From a virus, in IMG/VR virus record IMGVR_UViG_3300043786_000688, positions 1-35,643 of that record: a stretch of 35,643 bases of DNA. One strand, written 5' to 3'. Under the pieces are notes generated by a model that saw only the letters and a program-made list of their open reading frames with translations, was not told the DNA's origin and searched no databases. A program made the position numbers and the translations under genes. How positions within the stretch are numbered: position 1 is the stretch's first letter; each line of letters opens with the position of its first letter. Of this stretch, positions 35,516 through 35,643 are shown piece after piece.

Positions 35516-35643
35516 GTGACCGAAGACCACGCAGAGCGCTTGCGCACGCTCGAGGCCACCGTGTCGGAGATCCGCGTGCGCCAAAGCCAGATGGAATCGC
35601 TCCTAGAGCAGCAGATTGTGGCGGCCGGCCAGATCAAAAGCGA
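35516..35643 (+). CDS. Start of a coiled-coil protein, possible XhlA-like lysis accessory (cut by window edge)
   Basis: GTG 35516 follows a good ribosome site (AGAGGT, five bases) and opens a frame to the window end; 42 residues are visible. The sequence is an amphipathic coiled coil (HAERLRTLEATVSEIRVRQS then QMESLLEQQIVAAGQIK), as in XhlA-type holin accessory proteins that precede holin and endolysin genes. Without the C-terminal membrane helix this cannot be confirmed. It likely opens the lysis module after the ejection genes. Confidence 0.55.
   Translation, partial: MTEDHAERLRTLEATVSEIRVRQSQMESLLEQQIVAAGQIKS

Noticed and set aside
1-35643. CRISPR array, integrase, attachment site, reverse transcriptase/diversity-generating element, toxin-antitoxin pair
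   Set aside because: Looked for and not seen. The repeats at 8016-8336 have no spacer structure and no template/variable repeat pair was noticed near the spike genes. An integrase may lie outside the window.

Overview
The window is a contiguous piece of a high-GC, double-stranded DNA tailed phage (or prophage) genome. It most likely comes from a temperate podovirus infecting a Gram-negative, GC-rich bacterium. The morphology call rests on a P22-like short-tail gene set: a large portal protein, a scaffold, an SU10/DUF5309-type coat protein, an adaptor, a gp10-like tail hub, two large ejection-type proteins and several beta-helix or carbohydrate-binding spikes, with no tape-measure or sheath gene. 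The temperate call rests on a CI/Cro-type switch with operators. No integrase or attachment site is visible, and the host cannot be named from this sequence alone. The codon-dense layout (ATGA, GTGA and TGATG overlaps almost everywhere) is typical of phage.

Layout. (1) 1-3954, minus strand: the early-left operon. In transcription order it holds an exported Cys-rich mini-protein, a 131-aa protein, a one-TM protein, an ERF annealing protein, an HNH endonuclease, a 105-aa protein, an SSB-like protein ending in DDIPF, a C5 cytosine methyltransferase and a truncated conserved gene. (2) 3984-4752: the immunity region. The short CI-type repressor (minus strand) has its own terminator and sits between two promoter/operator clusters built from the same AAGCATGCTT palindrome; a leaderless Cro-like gene is on the plus strand. 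(3) 4844-9850, plus strand: early-right genes. These are two tandem paralogous winged-helix proteins, a DUF1376-like replication protein with a possible internal origin, several conserved unknowns, a striking 320-bp degenerate GGCNN pentamer array (8016-8336), a VRR-NUC nuclease and a possible Q-like antiterminator. (4) 9851-9993: an untranslated early/late junction with a strong intrinsic terminator, arranged like lambda Q-pR'-tR'. (5) 9994-20692: packaging and head genes (two tiny ORFs, TerS, TerL, portal, two spike genes and helper proteins, scaffold, major capsid protein). (6) 20736-24467: a five-gene insertion between capsid and tail, comprising one conserved small gene, three glycosyltransferases and a SAM methyltransferase. 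(7) 24424-35382: adaptor, giant spike, tail hub, small protein, an HNH gene in opposite orientation, and three DNA-ejection-type proteins. (8) 35383-35643: a possible antisense one-TM micro-gene and the start of a coiled-coil gene that may open the lysis region.

How the parts work together. CI would silence pL and pR in the lysogen. After induction the left operon supplies recombination (ERF, SSB-like) and DNA modification, and the right operon supplies replication and nuclease functions. A Q-like product would then open the late operon past the 9955-9984 terminator to package DNA and build virions. The most unusual points are the sugar-transfer cassette inside the late structural operon, the pentamer array, the symmetric four-site operator system with a repressor that lacks a cleavage domain, and a methyltransferase gene whose second frame also reads as a recognisable protein family.
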